NCBI GenBank assembly: GCA_002118135.1
Contig: BDIU01000164.1
Span: 1-64,000, forward strand
Reading direction: 5' to 3'
Origin: Trebouxia sp. TZW2008
Taxonomy: Eukaryota > Chlorophyta > Trebouxiophyceae > Trebouxiales > Trebouxiaceae
DNA: 64,000 bases
The notes beneath the pieces were generated by a model. The model was not told the DNA's origin, did not search any database, and saw nothing but the letters and a program-made list of their open reading frames with translations. Below, piece by piece: positions 46,206-58,700 of the stretch. Within the stretch, counting starts at the first letter, position 1. Every line of letters begins with the position of its first letter. The position numbers and the translations under genes were made by a program.

Positions 46206-49200
46206 TCACGGAGCTCTAAGAAGGGGCTGGTGTAGATGCATGTTGGCCATGGAAATGGTGTTGAGGTAGTCTGTCACATGCTGCCAGTCTGCGCTGTGCT
46301 GCAAGTCGCTCTTGCTGGTATCTGACAGCAGGCTGTGTACTGATGGCTCTCCATGCTGCTCTGCCAACACGCTCACAAGCTTGTCCTTATGCGTGACATA
46401 GGGGTACGCATGCACCAGCATGATTGCACGCTGCCGGCTGGTTTGCACCTGAAGCGGCACAGCAAGCAGCTCAGTCATCAGCTGAAAGCAGAGTTTGACT
46501 TCTCACATTGCTTGTGAGAGGCGCAATGTGTGCAGGGACAATTGTTAATGTCACTATGGTGCAGGATATCAGCAAGAGTGCTGCAGCGTTTGGCATATCA
46601 ACTGCTAAATAAATTGACTGCTATGCAGTCAGCCTACAAGCTATATACATGCTCACTCATGCCCAGCAAGTCAACATGCAGTGCAGCACAGCACAGCGCA
46701 ATCGGCACGCTTAGCACAGTACAGCATGTTTGCAAGCAGAAGATGGCAGTGCAAAACAGCACAGCGCAGCGCAGCTCGTTTGACAGCTTGACTCTCTGAA
46801 TTGGCAGTGCAGCACAGTACAGCATGACTGGTCACCACAGCACAGCACAGCACAGCACAGCTCAGCGCAGCGCAGCGTGTTTGAACCTCACCCCTCTGAA
46901 GATGGCACAGAAGGACTGCACAAAGACGGAGTACTCCTCAGCTGCGTTCACCCTCAGCTTCTCTGCAAGGTCTGACAGCACAGTGTAGTTGTCTGTGGCA
47001 CAGATATTCTCTGCTTCTGCTGTGCATGCAAGAGGCACTTGGCTTCGGAGCTCCTTACGCTGTCTGTACAGCTGCCCGAGCTTGCCGTAGTACAGGCGTC
47101 TGAGGTACAGCAGGTCCCTGACTTGGCTTTCTGTATATGACAGTCTTGGCTGCAGGCAGCAAGCAAACACATGAGAGACTCAACAACTTTCAAACATGTT
47201 GCATGACATGGTTGCTGATGTAATATAACAATGTGCTCATATACATATCGCAGGCAAGCAGCTAGATGTGACTGTCATACACATGCTGAGCAACAAGGGC
47301 TGAAACAAAGTTGGCTGTCACTGAGCGCTGAACGAGCTGCACAGCAACAGTGACTTGTGCTGAAGAGCAATGCTTGTTCATGCAGTCATAGTTCAGTGAA
47401 CAAATGACGAGTCAACCGGCTGGTTGATGACAACTACATCAGGCAAAGCAGCAGCAGCAGTAGTCATACAGAATCAGCCGTCGTGCCAGCTATCAGGTTA
47501 CGGCTGTTACAGCCACTTGACCAAGGCTTACCAACAGCTCCCTGTATGACTCATCACTCATGCGCTCTGGCAGCACACGTCCCACATCCAGCCTAGCTTG
47601 GCCAAAGGCCCGGAAGCTCTCAGGATTGTAGAGCGCCACAGCAACAGCCTGCAGGCAGCAGAACGATCTGAGAATTACTTTGAACACTTGTGCATTGTGA
47701 ATTAATAACAACAACAATAACAACAATAACAATAATGATGATGATGATGATGATGATGATAATTAAATGTTCCAGCATATACTGCTAGGTATGTGTGGCA
47801 CAAGTCCTATCTCGCCAGGCAGGCTTGTCTTGAGCGTCGCGATATGGACGCCTGATGTTCAACTGTTGAAGATCAGACAAAACAATGTCATTCCAGATCT
47901 TCCTTGGGCGACCTGGAGGATTTGATCCCTTGACTTGTAACACATGTTGTGAACTCAGCATTACGTATGATGACGCCTTGATGTTCTCCTTTCACAATAG
48001 ATGGACATTGTGTGCAAAAAAACTGTGCCTGTATGTGCTGGCAGTCAACAGCAAAGCCAGAGCAGGTGATACAGTTTGAGAGATGTGAATTCACTCCAAC
48101 AGCAGATAACTTGTCGTCATGAATGCATGCATGCATAATTGTGCGCTAGTGGGATTTTGGTCAGAATGCAGCCCGCTTTCTACTCACACTGCAACATGCA
48201 ACCCAACATAGCAGCAACAGTCAGGTCTCTGCATGTTCATCAAGGCGCAACACTGTGGTGTGATTGACACAAGCATGCAGTCGAGCAGTCGCCAAGCAGG
48301 TTTTGGGCGGCAAGGAAGCAGAATCAAAGCAGGACAGGCAAGAAATCTTACAAAGCATGTGGCTTCTGCTGTCCAGTTGTTGAGCTGCTCAATCATGAGG
48401 CTCTCAGCATTTCTGTCCACATCCAGCAGGCAGACAGCCAGCTTCTGTACAAATGCCTGCAAAACAATAAAGCAACACACGTCAGTGAGGTGCAGCATGC
48501 ACATCCATGCAGTCAAGAAGACCAGATTTCGTAACCTGCAGCTGTTCGAGCATATCAACTGCCATATGACCATACTTGTCTGTAGCAACGTCTTTGCAAA
48601 TTGCTATGATGCATACGCAACGGATGTAAGGGATACAATCTATTGTAAAGGTTTGCACCCTTGCTTGGTTTTCGAACGAGACTTGTTTTGTTTCTCTCCC
48701 AAAAGGAAAACAAACAAACTATGCAATACAACTTGGCCTTGCTGCTGTTAATCAGCAAGCACAGCAACAAGTGCGATGCAGCCTGTTGATAGGTGAGACT
48801 TTGACAGACTTTGACAGGTATGCAGCAATGATGTGGCAACAGCAACTGCAGTGGATGCTGATACAGGTTGACTAGGTTGTGCAGGAGCAGCTTGCAAACC
48901 TGCAGAGAGTTTCAGATGCAACACAAGGTGTCTAGCGGGGTGAACGAGAAAACAGCCAATGCTTACAGTGTACAGCTTGACCATGTTGGCCAGAGGCAGC
49001 TTGCAACCTGACAGAACTTCAGGTGCGACCACAGGATTGCGAAAAAACATAGAATGCTTACTGTGTACAGCTTGGCCATTTTGGGCAGAGGCAGCTTGCT
49101 GAGCTCATCCACTGTGACCACACAGTCCTGATCCCACAGGGTGAAGGTGAGTGCCAAGCCCTGCCCATTCTTGGCCTGTGCTTGCTCAGTCCAGGCCGGG

Positions 49201-50365
49201 TCACCCTATCAGGCAAGATAAGAGGATCAGACAAGACGTTGGTTCTTGACATGGCTGTCATGACTGCCGTATGTGCAAGGGCAGGAGTGAGTACACAGCA
49301 GGCATTCAGTGACTACTGTGTCAGGCAGTCTTGCAGGCAGACCATGTGAGGTATGCTCGCAGATTTCTGCAGTCATGACAATGACATGGATTGATGCGCA
49401 TTGCAACTTGGGCAGCAAGACATGCTGTCACAAATGTCATCAGTGCTTTGCACTTGACCAACACACTGCGCAGCAAAAGCCAGCATGCAGTGCGAAAGCT
49501 CTGAAGATCATCGATTTGATTTGCAAGACCTCTAGTTTTGTAATGCTGTGAATGAGTGCTCAACTTGGATCCTGCTGCTGCGGCACGCAAGCCTGATTGA
49601 GCGTGCGCTTGGTTGCGCCTCATGTCTGTCATGATGAATACAATGCATGCAACCCCACAATGCAACGCATGCAGTCACGATGCTGACCTGCCATAGAAGG
49701 CTGCGATCAGATGTGTTGCCAGCTCCTTTGTTCAAAAGGGCCACTTTTTCAAGCAACTGATTGCGCGCCTCAAGCTGACTCTGTTTGGCTCTCAATTCCC
49801 GCAGTGAGGCTGTGGCTTCTGCAAGCTGTGTTTCTATGCTGCGTGATCTGGCCTGTGACAAACATAACTATCTTGCTGAGCATACCAAAGGGCAGGACAG
49901 AGTATGTAGGTTCTGAAATCACAGCCTAAGCACCTTCTGCCTCTGTCTGAACCTCCTTTGCGCTTCTCTGTTGACTTCAAGTTTGCGTGTTTCTGAAACA
50001 GGACCCTTGTCTCGAGTTGACCACCGTCCAGTGGCCTGCCGTTCCCGCGAGCCTTTGCGTTCTTTCCCGGGACTTTGTCCAGACGAGGAGCTACTGAGCG
50101 CTTGATTTGCGGGAGGCGACTCAGGCAGTTCTGCTGACGCTTGCGGCTGTGCAGGCGGTGCAGCTGAGATAGAAGGCAGCGGGAACAGATCACTGACGAA
50201 GTCCAGCGAGGCCGTGGTTGTCGGCACAAAGAAGTCTGAAGGCTGTTGGGGGTGAAACTCGCTGAGCATGTCCAAGGAATACTCAAGAGACGGAAAGTTT
50301 CCGCCGAGAAACTCAGGACTGGCTAAACTAGCTAAGGGCGTCTCTATACACGTTGAGTCGCGCAT
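46206..50365 (-). CDS. bZIP transcription factor
   Basis: DNA-binding nuclear transcription factor of about 498 aa. Exons 5' to 3': 50365-49934, 49852-49688, 49205-49062, 48456-48352, 47648-47532, 47149-46892, 46481-46206 (TGA), every junction in phase 0. The N-terminal 115 aa are Ser/Pro-rich. Residues about 131-146 are the basic region (NREAQRRFRQRQKARS, the N-x7-R signature), followed by a leucine-zipper coiled coil (IETQLAEATASLRELRAKQ, then LEARNQLLEKVA). Exon 1 ends exactly after RQRQK, inside the basic region. The remaining 300 aa are probably helical (YNPESFRAFGQARLDVGRVL; SYTESQVRDLLYLRRLYYG), a pattern seen in green-algal bZIPs, with unknown role. I chose Met at 50365 (MRDST); an in-frame Met at 50473 would add 36 residues. 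Confidence 0.9.
46675..46880. repeat. AGCAC/AGCGC pentanucleotide tracts in a bZIP intron
   Basis: Two to three tracts of AGCAC and AGCGC units between the last two bZIP exons, reaching to within about 15 bp of the exon that ends at 46892. Confidence 0.85.
47698..47764. repeat. Compound (AAC/AAT)n (GAT)n microsatellite
   Basis: An AAC/AAT tract runs into about eight GAT units in a bZIP intron. Confidence 0.95.
48885..49030 (-). repeat. Copies of bZIP exon 3 end
   Basis: The end of exon 49062-49205 (ELSKLPLPKMAKLYT|gtaagc) is repeated at about 48967-49025 (EVLSGCKLPLANMVKLYT|gtaagc, open, donor kept). It is repeated again in eroded form at about 48885-48930. Convincing acceptors are missing, so they are probably inert. 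Confidence 0.85.
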
Positions 50366-52776
50366 ACTGCCCGGGTCAGTGCAAAGGTGAGCTGACTGCA
50401 AGCCTACGACGTCTCGGTTCGAGTGCCAAACGCGATAAGAGGACGATTCGCTCACAATAGATAACAGAAGCAAGGTCTATCAAGTGCCGAGACACAAGTG
50501 CGTCGATTGCAGCTCAGGAACAATGCGGTCGAAGTGGCCAGCGAGATCAAGATAACAGCTGGTGGTTAGAATGTTGACTCTGCGCCTGGACCCTCGCTAT
50601 AATTACGTTGCGCTAGACCTTTCCGTAGGTCAGCCAACATAGCTCAAAAGCCTCATCTAAGGCTTTACATCTGACATTGACTAAGGCCAGAGTGCCGCCG
50701 CTAGAATTTTCGCTTATTTCGAACAATTTTTTCGAAATACACAGCACAATGTATTGCATCTCTCTTTTTTCGTTTGGTAACAAGGAAACCGTAAGGAGTG
50801 GCGCCGGATTGAGTAACGAATTATGCAATTCTCCAATATCTAAGCAAGGAGCTGGCATCTCGTCAAAATTCAGACTGTTAAGCAAATTTTTTCGTCTGCA
50901 CGTGATTGTAGGCTGCATGTGGCTGCCATGTGGAACAATTTGACTTAGCTAAGTTAGTGCATGCCCCTCCTGTAAGCTTCAGCGAGCTCCGAGGAGTTGC
51001 CGCGAGATGGCTCAAAATGCTTGACCTGAGCCTTGTCTGTCTGACTTGCTGATTGCTTTGCACTGCCCATCAAGACGACGCATAGGCTGAACAGCGTACA
51101 GGGTGCCTGCATACTACACTGCAGCAGCAATGTATTTGCCTATTTCTGGGGACAACGGGCTCAAGTTACCTACATGAAGTGAATGCATGCTGCATGCAAG
51201 CTGCATCCGATGCTTGATAATGCCTGTATGAATGCATCATCGAATGATCCGGTTTGGTCATTCTGTGGTTTGACACATTATACATCTGGGGGCTGGCAAC
51301 TTTTGCGAAGGCGAGTACAAGTACATTGTGGCCGCTGTGTACTGGTATGTGGGCACAAGGTACATGAGGCACAAGTGAATGACTTGGTGATTGTCTCATG
51401 ACAGGACACCTGTACAGCTGCATGACGCTGTGGAAAACTCAGGGCATTGCACAAGCGTCCAGCTATGCTCCATAAGAGAAAGTTAGCAGAGCCAGAGACC
51501 AATCACTACATGCAGCTCACATTGACAACCTAGCAATATGCACGAAGTCCTGCTGTGACACGCCAGGATTGCTGCTTGAGGCACATGGCTTGCAGTCCTC
51601 AAGTACCCTGTTGAAACCTAAGATTCTGTAAAGTTTCAAGCGTTCTTGACAGATAGCAGAGGAGGTCAGCAGCTTAAGCTTTCCAGCACTGGGCCATGGG
51701 CTCAGCACAATGAGGGTTGTCTACTTTCAGACTGACTGTACATTTCACAGTGTACAGCTCAAGCTACTGACAAAACAGGGTGAGTCTGGGAGGTAAGTAT
51801 GCACAATATCTTCCTTGACATGATGTCATGCCACTAGATGCGGTCATGCTGCATCCCATAGGCTTAAGATATCAACCAATATACCACACATATACCACGT
51901 ATACCCATACTTTGCTGAAGATCAGGCACCGGGAAGGTGATGAATGCTGTGCTAGGGGGATGCAGCCACAACTTTTGCATAGCGATGGCAGATAGCATTG
52001 CACTTTGCATTCAGAATCCTCAAGGGAGAAGTCAGCATTCAACGTTGGAAATCTGACTGCTATGTAAATAGAAGAGGCATGCTTCACTGGCATATCAGCA
52101 TGCTGTGCATACCATAACTTGCTTCCTTGCTGACAGAGCAAAGGACTACAGGCAGAGCCGATAGCAACCTGCAGCTCTGTCGAGAGTTGAAAGGCATGTG
52201 TTGTGAGGTGCCTGGAGTTTTGATGCATGCTTCAATGGGCTGCAAGAACCGTTTTGACGGTGACTTCTTGCTCCAGCCAGCTGCAGCAGTTCTCTTTCAC
52301 ACCACTACTTGTGTCAAAGAGTAGTGGTGTCAAAGAGTAGTGGTGTGCAAGTTAGTTTTACTTGAAGAGTACAACTAACTTGGACAAGCTTTCATACAGA
52401 CCATTCAGTGTCAAAGCTTGCACACAAATGCTGACTGATGATTGTATTGGTTGTAAGATACGCAGTAACGCTTTGTGCTGATCAGTGGCTGACGTGAACG
52501 TGAATGTCTATCAACATGTGCTCACAATCAAGCTTGTCGCCGTCATAAACGTGCGCAAATGCCATGACGCACACCATACGACCTCGGGAAGCCAAGCGCC
52601 TGTCTTGGCAAGCTTGGCGTGCAATCTTGTGAGAGAGCGTCTGATCTGGCTTAGTAAACGTTAGCTGCTTGACTGAGTTTAGTCAAAGTGACCTTTCCAA
52701 AATCGTATCGGACATCTTTTGTGCCTGGCGCACTGTCGAAGCGTTGAGCCGCGCATGCTTTAACACAGACGCCACG
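50366..52776. other. Divergent intergenic region between bZIP and PYD1 genes
   Basis: 2.4 kb between the start codons of the bZIP (minus) and PYD1 (plus) genes. I see no supported gene; the longest frames are short, lack family motifs and have no coherent exon structure. It must contain both promoters. Confidence 0.5.
52298..52347. repeat. 16-bp direct repeats with inverted flank
   Basis: 'gtgtcaaagagtagtg' occurs twice in tandem (52311-52326, 52327-52342). Flanking bases 52298-52309 and 52336-52347 are exact 12-bp inverted repeats. The position, 430-480 bp upstream of the PYD1 start codon, would suit a regulatory dyad, but no factor can be named. Confidence 0.6.
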
Positions 52777-55700
52777 ATGATGTTGCAATCTCAGATCAGC
52801 TCCTCCCATCGATGTCATTGCTTGCACCAGCGGACACCCATTGGTGCCAAAGGTGCGCGTCTGAAGTTGCTCCGTCAGTTGCGTCAACTTTTGCTTTCGC
52901 TTGTCTGAAAGCCACATCTCAACACACTTCCCAGGTGCAGCAGCCAGGCGTGTGCAACGCAGTCTGATCACGCGAGCGGCTAAGCAGAATGGATCTAGTG
53001 CAGATGGTTCAATAGCCAATCTGGTGAGCTCATTCGAACGAATCCAATGGCTCGCAGGGTGCATCACAGCTTTAACTCATGAATATGCAATGCAGGAGAA
53101 TGGCAGGGCAGTCACTGGACCAGATCTATCTGTGAAGTTGAATGGCTTGACCCTCCCAAACCCCTTTGTGATCGGCAGCGGTGAGAGTCTGCTTTGAAAG
53201 CTTCTTTCCTTTGATGGCAGGTCTAGGCTGCTTGCCCTGTGCCATTTCACATGGCTGGTCACATTCAATTGCATGTTTCTGCTCAATGTTTCTGCTCAGT
53301 GTTTCTGCTCGCGTGACAGGTCCGCCAGGTACCAACTTTGCTGTAATGAAGAAAGCATTTAACGAGGGATGGGGTGGCGTCATTGCCAAAACTGTCTCTG
53401 TAGACTCCTCCAAGGTACTTTTGGCAAAGATTATCATGTCTGCTGCATGTTTGCAAGTTGGTTGTTGACTGCAATTTCTGCCACAGAATGCATTGCAGTT
53501 GTTGTTTGATCAACACCAAACTACAACATTACATCGTCTCTCCTGTTATTGTCAGCAACATCCACCTTTGTCTTTGCAGGTGACCAATGTGACGCCTAGG
53601 TATGCCAAATTACGCTCCAAGGATCGCCAGGTAGATTTTCAGTCTAAACATGTACGCTGGTTGATCCCACCAAAGAGAAGTGCATCAGTGCTTCTTCAGT
53701 CCGCATGTGCCTCATTGGCAGACAATCACCACAGATGCACTAATTTTTGCTGGCTTGCTGCTGATTCATAGAGCATCAAAAAATTACAGATGCGTTGATT
53801 CTTGCTGGCTTGCTGCTGATTCATTGAGCAACAAAGAACTGCGCCTGGTGTGATTGAGCCGTTGCATGGAGCCATTGGATTGAACCAGTGCAGCGAGCCA
53901 GTGCGACCAGCCAGTGCAACCAGCCATAACAATGAACCATTGCATTGAGCCATTGCATTGCATTGTACTCCTCAGCAGCCTGCTTGCTTCAGGACAAGCA
54001 GAACAGCCTGCTTGTCATGAAGTCAGAAGGCTGCTGAGGAGTACACGTCAGCCGCCCTGCCTGAAGCCTGGTGGAGCAAGCCTGCTGGCTCTGGGTTGAT
54101 GAGGTGAAGGCGCTCATCACTTCATCTGCCTGACCCCACATTGCGCTTTGTAACTGCTTGTTTCATTGCTAAGTGTGCGTCATCACACATTAATTACTAG
54201 AACAGAGCATTGATGGTATACTATTGCGCTCACTCTGCACTTCACCAGCTGTCTGAAACGTCTTGTCAACATCTTAATGCTACATGGCCATTGGATGGAT
54301 TGATTTGAGCGGTTGAACACCTGTGCCCCCGCAAACGCGAGGTAGGTAACTGCTATGCCTCATCTGTTCCTGTAGGCCATACTGCAAGCGTATACCATCA
54401 CCCAAAGGTGTGCAGCCGTTGGGGCCAGCAAGGTGATTGCATATCAGCCAGAGAAATGAGGCTTGCAAAGAGGCAGCATGGGCTGAGTAGCCCTCCGGAT
54501 CTCTCTGGACCTCAAAGCCATTTTGCCAGTCTCTTTTTGTTCAAATTGCAGGCGATTGGTATTGCTTTCACGTGATTTGCGTACAATAGTACGTATGAAC
54601 CCCCTCAAGCTACAAGCCATAACAAGAGTGAGTGTAGTTAGGAAACAGTGAGTCAGTATGCAGGTGATTGGGTGGGAGAACATTGAGCTGATCAGTGACA
54701 GGCCCCTGGAGACCATGCTGACAGAGTTCAAGCAGCTGAAGCAGGAGTTCCCTGACAGGTGCGAGCTTCAGACCAGTCCCTACAAAAGTGCTAACACAGT
54801 AAACTCTCTTCATAATTACTGCTTTGGTTCCCAAGCTGTCCTTACATTGAATTGTCCTTACTCAGAGGGACCACTGCAGTCAGAATGCAGTGACTGGTTT
54901 TCAATTGCACCGTTTTTATATCAAGAATGTCCCTACATTAAGCGTCCTTACAAAGAGAGTTTACTGTGATAGTACTTGTTCTACGCGCCTGCACAAGCGT
55001 GTGTATGTGGCCTAGGTCCTGTCTCTCCAGGCTATGCCAGTCCTCACAGGAGTACCTTGTGCAGCTGCCTGTGCAAGTCTTCATGCCCACACTCCAAATG
55101 GCATGACACCTGATCTTGCATGATGTCCTGCCCAATCAAATGTACTGTACCTGCTGTGACTGTTGCTGTGACTGCTGCTTTTGCTGCAGCAAGTCACACC
55201 TGTATGGTGCCTGACTCAGACATGTTCGTCACATGAAATCATGCACAAGATGTCACAGCTACAGCTTTCTGGCCTGGTCAGGTTGGGTGAGCATGGACTG
55301 GACACACTTGTGGTTCATCTTGTGCATTCCCCGAGTGATCATTCAACCCTTTGCTCTACTTACCTCACACATGCTTCTTATGCGCAAGCTGACAGCCTGT
55401 TACAAGCATCTCACCTCCCTTCATGCACAGTCTAGATGGTTGCAGATAGCACAGGACTGAGTTGCTTGGAGACACTTGATTGCTCCAGTATGTAACTAGC
55501 TGGGCCTGCTGAGCCTGTCCAGCATACCTCTAGCATGTATGCTTGAAATGAATGAAGCTGACAGCAACTATCCTGCCCAAGGACAGCAGGGAGATTGCTG
55601 CCATTGGAGGGCTGATGAGTGACCTGTCACCAGCTCTGCAACATCCTGACCCCTAGTCTCATCCCAGCCTCTATCCAGTTGAACACATGGAGCGTCATGA

Positions 55701-58700
55701 CTTTGGGCGAAACTAGGCCAGAGGTGCAGACTGCTTGCAGCAAATAGCATGGGATATCGTCGCAGGGTGCTGATATCCTCCATCATGGAAGAGTACAATG
55801 ATGGAGCCTGGGGGAAGCTAATGAAACACAGTGCAATGCTTCTTCAGTCACTTGTTGAAACCTGTTGATCAACATCACAATTCAGTCCTTGACCATTGCA
55901 GCGCAGTTTCTACAGTGTCCAGAAGTTCCAAGGAAACAGACCAGGATTGTTACTTGCAGAGTGCTGATAGCATCAATCATGGAGGAGTACAACAAGGGAG
56001 CCTGGGAGGAGCTGATAGAGCGCTGCCAGGAATCTGGTGTTGATGCTTTTGAGATCAACTTCTCTTGCCCACATGGCATGCCAGAGAGGAAAATGGGCAT
56101 GGCTATGGGTCAAGACCCTGAAATTCTACAGGTAGGGTTTGGTTGCTTAGTGACAGATCCTTATAGTACATAGCACAGCCTGCTAGGAAGCTGGTGTGAG
56201 CGCCTTTGAGATCGACTTCTCTTGGGTCCCACGGCATGCCAGAGAGGAAAATGGGCATGGCTATGGGTCAAGACCCTGAAATTCTGCAGGTAGGGTATGG
56301 CAGTACATACTAAGTGGGCTGGGCTTTTGACGTTTTGCTGAGCTCTGGCTGATGTCATTGTCAAAGTTGTCAAACATCGTGATCTAGACGAGAATCTGAA
56401 TGGTCATGAATCGAGGATCCTGAGATCATGTAGATCTATTTCATCTGTATAGCTTACAAAGTCAGTATCGCACAGCATGAAGACATGAGCACAACAGCAG
56501 AATCTTGAGCGTTCATCGATGACGATACAGACAGCATGCCAGTCTGAGGCTAGAATAACCTTCTTGGCTGTTTGCTTTTGTTGTCTAGATACTCTGATTG
56601 TTCTCCACATTTGGCAGCTGCCATGTCTGCAGGAGGTTTGTGGCTGGATCAATCAACATGCCAGCATTCCAGTCTGGGCCAAAACGACACTTTGTGATTC
56701 TGCTTCAGTTAAGACTTTTATATCAATGTTGTGTGATGATCATGTTGTTCTCCACATTTGGCAGCTGCCATGTCTGCAGGAGGTTTGTGGCTGGATCAAT
56801 GAGAAGGCCAGCATCCCAGTCTGGGCCAAAATGACACCAAACATCACAGACATCACCTTTCCCGCCAGAACTGCTTTGAATGCCGGCTGTGAGGGTGTGG
56901 CCGCCATCAACACTATCCAGTCAGTAATGGGTGTAAATCTAAAAACCCTGAGGCCCGAACCCTCGGTCGAGGGCTATACCACGCCTGGGGGCTATTCCAG
57001 CGTTGCAGTCAAGCCAATAGCCCTTGCCAAGGTAGCTGATCAGTAATGACAATCTTGTTAACACACTGTCTTGTTGTCATTGAGCAGTCCAGGGTCTTTT
57101 CTGGTCTGTTGACAAGTTTGATGAAGGTGACATGCAGCTTTGAATCATCAAACTTTGCTGCAGCTGGAAAGGCGCACCTTCAGTCATGTCAGGTCAGCCA
57201 TGGCACATATGACTACCTTTGCAAGGCACAAATGACCAAACTTTTGTCATTGGCTTACCTTTCTTGTGTTTGACCTGTTTACCTTATTTGAGAAGATGTC
57301 GTCAAATCTGCAATCATGCATTTTTGTGCCAGTGCTGACAAAAGCCTGATTAGCATATGTCAAGTCGTTGTGCTTGCTTGCACCACTGCTGATGTTGAGT
57401 TTGCCATCACACCTGGCGTAGTCATAATGTCTCTTCAAACCCACTTGGCGTAGTCATAGTGTCTCTGCAGACCCACCTGGGGTAGTCATAATGTCTCTGC
57501 AGCAGTGCAATGTGCCCGGCTGATTTGTGCAGCTGCGTTCACATGCATCACCACCATCGTCTCCTATGTGACGCGCATAGGCTTGTATGAGAAACCACGC
57601 CTGAGCTGTGCAATAGACACAAACAAACGAGGTCAAGGCGTCCGAAACACTATGAGTGCGCATGTGGGAATGCCCAACAACAACACAAAAAGCTGCAGCA
57701 ATCGTGCCAAGCAAATGTATGCAAGCAGTAGTTCACATGCCTCACCACAGGATTTGGCCACCAGATGTTGCCGCTTGACATCAGCTCACAAGCAACAGTG
57801 CATCAAGTGTTTGGCGGCAATGTCTCAGCATATTTACGTTTAGGTTAGCACATGATTGAACTGGTTGAAGACAGTTGATTGCTTCTGTACGTACCTAGTT
57901 GGGCCTGCTGAGCCTGCCTAGCCCGGGCTTACAATGCATACATGAATGATTGAATATTGCAAGCAAACAGTACACTCTCACATGCTGCATCATTTCGTCA
58001 GCACCAACAGCATCAAGCTTGTAACCGGAGAAGCATGTGCAACAGGTGATGAAGATTTGGCAAGTCATCAGGGATGATTATGACAAGAAGAAGGAGCTGT
58101 CAGTCATGAGTAGCAGAACTACATCAGCAGCAACAGTAGCAAGCTTGTAAACAGCAGATATGTGTCACAGGTGATGAAGATTGAGCAGGTGATCAGGGAG
58201 GAATTTGACAACAAGAATGACCTGGCCAGCATCAGCATTGAACCAGCATCAGCATCAGCAGCAACAGTAGCAAGCTTGTACTCAGGCGAGTGTGTGTTAC
58301 AGGTGATGAAGATTGGGCAAGCGACCAGGGATGAGACTGACAACAAGAAGGACCTGTCAGTCATGAGTAGCAGAACTACATCAGCAGCAACAGTAGCAAG
58401 CTTGTACTCAGGTGAGTGTGTGTCACAGGTGATGAAGATTGGGCAAGTGATCAGGGATGAGTTTGACAACAAGAAGGACCTGTCAGGCATTGGTGGTGTG
58501 GAGTCTGGCCAAGATGCAGCCGAGTTCTTGTTGCTTGGCGCCAATTCTGTGCAGGTCAGTCTGCAGCCCCTGTGCGTGCTTCCATTGTCTGTCATGAGTG
58601 TGTGCTGTGAAGTCTGCACCCTGAAACTGAGCACTGACAGTGTCAGGCTTTGCCCATCTTCTCAATGTTTTGTCTGTCAAGAATATGTGCTGTACAGTTT

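Noticed and set aside
46675..46880. AGCAC tracts as a CRISPR-like or structured array
   Set aside because: The units are five bases with no unique spacers, so this is simple satellite DNA in a eukaryotic intron.
50400..50440. tRNA-like T-loop ('ggttcgagtgcc')
   Set aside because: No matching acceptor stem, D-arm or anticodon arm could be drawn around it.
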